NCBI RefSeq assembly: GCF_003391135.1
Contig: NZ_CP031455.1
Location: forward strand, 5,316,001-5,380,000
Direction of reading: 5' to 3'
Length of the DNA stretch: 64,000 nucleotides
Source of the DNA: Streptoverticillium olivoreticuli subsp. olivoreticuli
Lineage (GTDB): Bacteria; Actinomycetota; Actinomycetes; Streptomycetales; Streptomycetaceae
The notes under the pieces are model-generated. The model had not been told where the DNA came from, did no database searches, and worked only from the letters and a program-made list of their open reading frames with translations. This document shows positions 59,173 to 64,000 of the stretch, in pieces. The position numbers were made by a program, and so were the translations under genes. The stretch's first letter is position 1; each line of letters begins with the position of its first letter.

Positions 59173-59385
59173 TCAGCGGCCGCGCGGGTGGTGCCGCAGC
59201 CGCGCGGACACCCAGCGGGCGCGGCGGCGGATGATGCGTGGGATTCCGATGAGCGGATCCGGCCCGGCCACCGGCCGGTGCTCCGCCCTCGCGGCCCTGT
59301 CGGTCACCTCGCTCACAGCCACTGCGGCGTCGCCCTCGGCGGCCCGCTCCTGTGTCGCGTCACGGTAGTCGTGCGTCCAGCCCAT
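59173..59385 (-). CDS. Small hypothetical protein
   Basis: The protein is 70 residues, ATG at 59385. It begins M-G-W-T-H-D-Y-R-D-A and ends in a strongly basic run (I-I-R-R-R-A-R-W-V-S-A-R-L-R-H-H). There is no membrane segment. It may bind nucleic acid. A perfect 12-bp palindrome lies directly before its start codon. No family recognised. Confidence 0.6.
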   Translation of the reverse strand: MGWTHDYRDATQERAAEGDAAVAVSEVTDRAARAEHRPVAGPDPLIGIPRIIRRRARWVSARLRHHPRGR

Positions 59386-59397
59386 ACAGAGCTCTGT
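59386..59397 (-). promoter_or_regulatory. Palindromic operator candidate touching a start codon
   Basis: acagagctctgt is a perfect 12-bp palindrome that ends at the base before the ATG at 59385. There is no ribosome site. It could be a repressor site or a leaderless start region. Confidence 0.4.
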
Positions 59398-59555
59398 GCC
59401 CGGGGCCAAAGGTCGGTAATCGCCCCGGGGTCCCCCAATTGGCCTATGCGCCGGGCAATTGGCCGTTCGGGGAACGGGCGTTCCCGCGCACGTCGAGGGG
59501 CGCCGACGGCCCGCGCCGGGCGACTTCCGGCCGGTCGCCGGGCCAACGGCGGAGG

Positions 59556-60569
59556 CTAGCGGTCCGGTTCCGGGTCCTTGAGCCAGTTGACCAGTTCGGT
59601 GGAGAACGCCACCGGGTCCTCCTCGTGCGGGAAGTGCCCCAGCCCGTCGAAGAGCCGCCAGCGGTACGGCGCCTCCACGTACTCCCCGGACCCCGCGGCA
59701 CTGCGCGTACGCATCACCGGATCGAGGGAACCGTGCAGGTGCAGCGTCGGCACCCGCACCGGCCGCTTCATCCGGCGGTTGAACTGGATGCCGTCGGGGC
59801 GCGCCATCGACCGCACCATCCAGCGGTACGGCTCGATCGAGCAGTGCGCCGTGGAGGGGATCGCCATGGCCCGCCGGTAGGCGTCGACCGCGTCGTCGTC
59901 CGGCAGCCGGGGGCCCGACCACTCCCGCATCAGCCGCCCCACCAGCGCCGCGTCGTCCGCGACCAGCCGCCGCTCGGGCAGCCAGGGCTGCTGGAAGCCC
60001 CAGACGTACGAGCCGGCCGCGCTCTGCTTGACGTCGGAGAGCATCGCCGAACGCCAGCGGCGCGGGTGCGGCATCGAGGAGACCGCGAGCCTGCGCACCA
60101 GCTTCGGCCGCATCACGGCCGCCGTCCACGCCAGATAGCCGCCCAGGTCGTGGCCCACCAGCGCGGCGTCCGGCTCCCCGAGCGAGCGGATCACGCCGGT
60201 GATGTCGAGGGCGAGGTTCGCCGGGTCGTAGCCGCGCGGCGTACGGTCGCTGCCGCCCACCCCGCGCAGGTCCATCGCGACCGCCCGGAACCCGGCGTCC
60301 GAGAGCGCCCGCAACTGATGCCGCCACGTCCACCAGAACTGCGGGAACCCGTGCAACAGCAGCACCAGGGGCCCCTCGCCCATCTCGGCGATGTGGAACC
60401 GCGCGCCGTTCGCCGCGACGTCCCGGTGGGTCCAGGGCCCTTCGGGGCGGACGACCGACGCCCCGGAGACCACCGGGGCCGGGGTCTTCCGCGCCGCCGG
60501 GGAGCCGGCGGAGGGATCGTGTCCGGGGTCGGGGGACGCGGGCGCTGCGGAGGTATCGGGCACCGTCAT
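59556..60569 (-). CDS. Epoxide hydrolase-like alpha/beta hydrolase
   Basis: The protein is 337 residues. H-G-F-P-Q-F-W-W-T-W is the oxyanion HGFPxxW motif. The nucleophile is Asp in V-G-H-D-L-G-G-Y, which points to an epoxide hydrolase or haloalkane dehalogenase rather than an esterase (which would have Ser). A catalytic His lies near the end (G-L-G-H-F-P-H-E). Residues 1-45 are a Pro/Ala-rich lead. ATG 60569 overlaps the upstream phage-holin-like gene by ATGA. Confidence 0.85.
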   Translation of the reverse strand: MTVPDTSAAPASPDPGHDPSAGSPAARKTPAPVVSGASVVRPEGPWTHRDVAANGARFHIAEMGEGPLVLLLHGFPQFWWTWRHQLRALSDAGFRAVAMDLRGVGGSDRTPRGYDPANLALDITGVIRSLGEPDAALVGHDLGGYLAWTAAVMRPKLVRRLAVSSMPHPRRWRSAMLSDVKQSAAGSYVWGFQQPWLPERRLVADDAALVGRLMREWSGPRLPDDDAVDAYRRAMAIPSTAHCSIEPYRWMVRSMARPDGIQFNRRMKRPVRVPTLHLHGSLDPVMRTRSAAGSGEYVEAPYRWRLFDGLGHFPHEEDPVAFSTELVNWLKDPEPDR

Positions 60570-61054
60570 ACGGCCGAGCGTGTCACAGATGCGTCGGAGC
60601 GGCCCGTGTCGACCAGCGGATGCGGATGCGGCTTGACGGTGCCCAGGACGGCGGCCGTCTGCTTTGCGGAGGCAATGCTCTTCTCGGGCTTCTTGACCTT
60701 CTTGAACCTGTTCACGGCCAGCAGTCCGAGAACCGCCGCGACCAGCAGGAACGCTCCACCGACGATCAGGAACGACCAGGCGAGACCCATGCCGAGGTTA
60801 TGGACGCCGTACGCCGCCGCGAAGCTCAGCACGGGCAGCGAGAACAGCGCCAGCGTGCCGGCCGCGGCGATCGCGCCACCGCCGATGCCGATCCGCTTGG
60901 CGTCCTGCCGCAGCTCGGCCTTGGCCAGCGCGATCTCGTCGTGCACCAGTGCGGACAGCTCGGTGGTGGCCGTCGCCACCAGCCGGCCGAGGCTGCGGTC
61001 CGCGCCGTCGGCACCGTTCACACCGGTCGCCGCACCGTCGTCGGCTGCGCTCAT
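60566..61054 (-). CDS. Phage holin family membrane protein (Actinobacterial holin-X type)
   Basis: The protein is 162 residues. An N-terminal amphipathic region (L-V-A-T-A-T-T-E-L-S-A-L-V-H-D-E-I-A-L-A-K-A-E-L) precedes two membrane helices (about 65-88 and 94-116), then a basic tail. This is the Phage_holin_3_6 (holin-X) pattern, a bacterial membrane protein despite the name. ATG 61054 has GGGAG upstream. Co-transcribed with the hydrolase. Confidence 0.82.
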   Translation of the reverse strand: MSAADDGAATGVNGADGADRSLGRLVATATTELSALVHDEIALAKAELRQDAKRIGIGGGAIAAAGTLALFSLPVLSFAAAYGVHNLGMGLAWSFLIVGGAFLLVAAVLGLLAVNRFKKVKKPEKSIASAKQTAAVLGTVKPHPHPLVDTGRSDASVTRSAV

Positions 61055-61120
61055 CGGCTGCTCCCTCATCGTCATCAGCTCGTCATCTGCGGGTCTCCAG
61101 CGGATGTGAAGACTCTCAGA

Positions 61121-62518
61121 TCATGCCGGACCATCGTCCCCGGCGGTGCGCCCGGCAGCGACTTCGGCCAGCCTGCGGTGCTCGGCCGCCTTCGCCTCCA
61201 GGATCGCCGCCATCCGGAGGTGGTACGCGGGATTGTCCTGCTCATAGATGTCGGGGATGCCGTCGTGGTCCTCGTCGAGGTCCTCCTCGGCGCACAGCTT
61301 CCTGTACTTGTTGTCGCGCAGCTTGAGCAGCACGCTCGCGAGCACCGCGGCTATCAGCGAGCCGACGAGCACGGATGCCTTGATCTCGTCGGTGAGCAGC
61401 TGGTTCCCCTTGAAGGCGAGCTCGCCGATCAGCAGGGAGACCGTGAAGCCGATGCCGGCCAGTGAGGCGACGGCCAGCACGTCCGGCCACTTGAGGTCGG
61501 GGTTGAGTTCGGCCTTGGTGAAGCGCGCCGCCAGCCAGGTACCGCCGAACACGCCGATCGCCTTGCCCACGACCAGACCGAGGACGACACCCAGCGTCTC
61601 GGGCCGGGTGAAGACGTCCGACAGCGCGCCGCCGGAGATCGCGACACCCGCCGAGAACAGCGCGAACAGCGGCACGGCCAGGCCCGCCGACAGGGGGCGC
61701 ACGAGGTGCTCGATGTGCTCGCCGGGGGAGTGCGCCTCGTCCTCGTGCCGGGTGCAGCGCAGCATCAGGCCCATGGCGACGCCCGCGATGGTCGCGTGGA
61801 CGCCGCTGTTGTACATCAGCGCCCAGTTGACGATGCCCAGGGGGACATAGACGTACCAGCCGCGCACGCCCTTGCGGAGCAGCAGCCAGAAGACGACCAG
61901 ACCCAGCACGGCGAAACCGAGGGCGGCGAAGTTCAGCCGCTGTGTGAAGAAGACCGCGATGATCAGGATCGCGAAGAGGTCGTCGACGACGGCCAGGGTC
62001 AGCAGGAACGCCCGGAGCGCCGACGGCAGGGAGGTGCCGATGACGGCGAGCACGGCGAGCGCGAAGGCGATGTCGGTGGCGGTGGGCACGGCCCAGCCCG
62101 CCGTCGAGCCGCCGCCGGTCGTCACCACGGTGAAGTAGACGAGCGCGGGCACGGCCATGCCGCAGACCGCCGCGACGACGGGGAGGACCGCCGCCTTGGG
62201 GTCGCGCAGCTCGCCCGCGACCAGCTCGCGCTTGAGCTCGATGCCCGCCACGAAGAAGAAGACGGCCAGCAGCCCGTCGGCCGCCCAGTGCTGGACCGAA
62301 AGATTCAGGCCGAGGGAGCCGGGGCCGAAGTGGAACGAGCTGACCGACTGATAGCTGCCGCGCAGCGGGGTGTTCGCCCAGATCAGCGCGGCGACGGCAG
62401 CGATGAGCAGCAGCACACCGCCCACGGTCTCGGTACGCAGGGCGTCGGCGAGGTAATTCCGCTCGGGCAGCGGCAACCGGCCGAGGAAGACGGAGCGGCG
62501 GTTCTTGGGCGCGGCCAC
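61121..62518 (-). CDS. nhaA: Na+/H+ antiporter NhaA
   Basis: The protein is 465 residues with 12 membrane segments. The ion-binding Asp pair is in L-T-L-A-V-V-D-D-L (about 175-183), with the unwound helix T-A-T-D-I-A-F-A-L upstream. It exports Na+ for H+ at alkaline pH. GTG 62518 is chosen because AGGAGG lies nine bases upstream; the ATG at 62551 lacks a site. A ~45-residue C-terminal cytoplasmic tail is acidic then helical. Confidence 0.93.
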   Translation of the reverse strand: MAAPKNRRSVFLGRLPLPERNYLADALRTETVGGVLLLIAAVAALIWANTPLRGSYQSVSSFHFGPGSLGLNLSVQHWAADGLLAVFFFVAGIELKRELVAGELRDPKAAVLPVVAAVCGMAVPALVYFTVVTTGGGSTAGWAVPTATDIAFALAVLAVIGTSLPSALRAFLLTLAVVDDLFAILIIAVFFTQRLNFAALGFAVLGLVVFWLLLRKGVRGWYVYVPLGIVNWALMYNSGVHATIAGVAMGLMLRCTRHEDEAHSPGEHIEHLVRPLSAGLAVPLFALFSAGVAISGGALSDVFTRPETLGVVLGLVVGKAIGVFGGTWLAARFTKAELNPDLKWPDVLAVASLAGIGFTVSLLIGELAFKGNQLLTDEIKASVLVGSLIAAVLASVLLKLRDNKYRKLCAEEDLDEDHDGIPDIYEQDNPAYHLRMAAILEAKAAEHRRLAEVAAGRTAGDDGPA

Positions 62519-62639
62519 GGCGGAGGACCTCCTGGGGTCGACTGGATACACGTGTGCTGTGTGCCGACCAGACTTCCCGGCGCGCCCATGATTCTTGTCG
62601 CGTTTTTGACGCGATGAATACTTACCTTAGCCCGAAAGT

Positions 62640-62676
62640 GTGAGGGGCACCCGGCGCGATGCCGGGTGCCCCTCAC
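62640..62676 (-). terminator. acs terminator
   Basis: A 16-bp perfect stem (gtgaggggcacccggc / gccgggtgcccctcac) with loop gcgat lies 45 bases after the acs stop. On the minus strand it is followed by TTTCGG. Confidence 0.8.
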
Positions 62677-62720
62677 TCGTACGGGATGTCTTCTGGCTGC
62701 CCCAAGGGCTGCGCTACCTG

Positions 62721-64000
<1,280 letters not shown>

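Noticed and set aside
60566..61054. Prophage suggested by a holin-family gene
   Set aside because: The holin-X type is a common chromosomal membrane protein, and no other phage genes are near.
62600..62640. Iron-box operator before nhaA
   Set aside because: Only a weak half-match (cttaccttag) is seen; not enough to call.

Overview
The window looks like the chromosome of a Streptomyces or a very close relative. GC is very high, third codon positions are almost all G/C, GTG starts and ATGA/GTGA stop-start overlaps are common, and the gene order (tRNA-Ser, SRP RNA, dnaX, ybaB, recR, ask, asd; and class A PBP, wblA, two ArsA-type ATPases, RidA, NUDIX, metallo-hydrolase, Crp, nth, NUDIX, MarP) is the conserved core order of that genus. 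Two stretches break the core pattern. Both end exactly at a tRNA gene and are littered with partial copies of that tRNA's 3' end.

Layout. 0-3.1 kb: ferric-iron ABC transporter (binding protein cut by the window edge, fused permease, ATPase). 3.2-8.2 kb: a large SARP/NB-ARC regulator divergent from an MDR reductase and a flavodoxin-fold reductase. 8.2-14.1 kb: degraded integrative island at tRNA-Ser(GGA), with three att copies, a DEDDh exonuclease-BRCT protein, VapBC, a folD fragment, a helicase-associated pseudogene, an integrase remnant and a lower-GC HTH protein. 14.2-22 kb: SRP RNA, DNA metabolism genes and the aspartate pathway entry (ask-asd). 22-35 kb: ECF sigma factor with a membrane partner, SURF1, an S9 peptidase, an aromatic amino-acid hydroxylase, a sugar transporter coupled to an aldo/keto reductase, a group of small proteins, and a membrane PP2C phosphatase. 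35.0-44.15 kb: composite island at tRNA-Pro(CGG) with four partial tRNA-Pro 3' ends. It carries a Shedu-type defence nuclease (sduA) coupled to a small partner gene, then a sensory block (CheB, CheR-PAS, two GAF/ANTAR proteins, a STAS protein), a His-rich metal-binding protein and a tiny secreted peptide. 44.2-64 kb: core genes (cell wall, wblA, ArsA pair, Crp, nth, marP, nhaA) ending in acs, which is cut by the window edge.

The most interesting material is in the two islands. The Shedu nuclease is followed, with a 4-bp overlap, by a ~107-residue protein. A recognisable, degraded relative of that protein lies in the other, unrelated island beside an att copy and a broken folD fragment. The tRNA-Pro att copies share an extra upstream box (gatccactcc), and two of them carry long hairpins whose arms differ in sequence but stay perfectly paired. 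Both islands look like stacks of successive integrations. Only island 1 retains a trace of an integrase.
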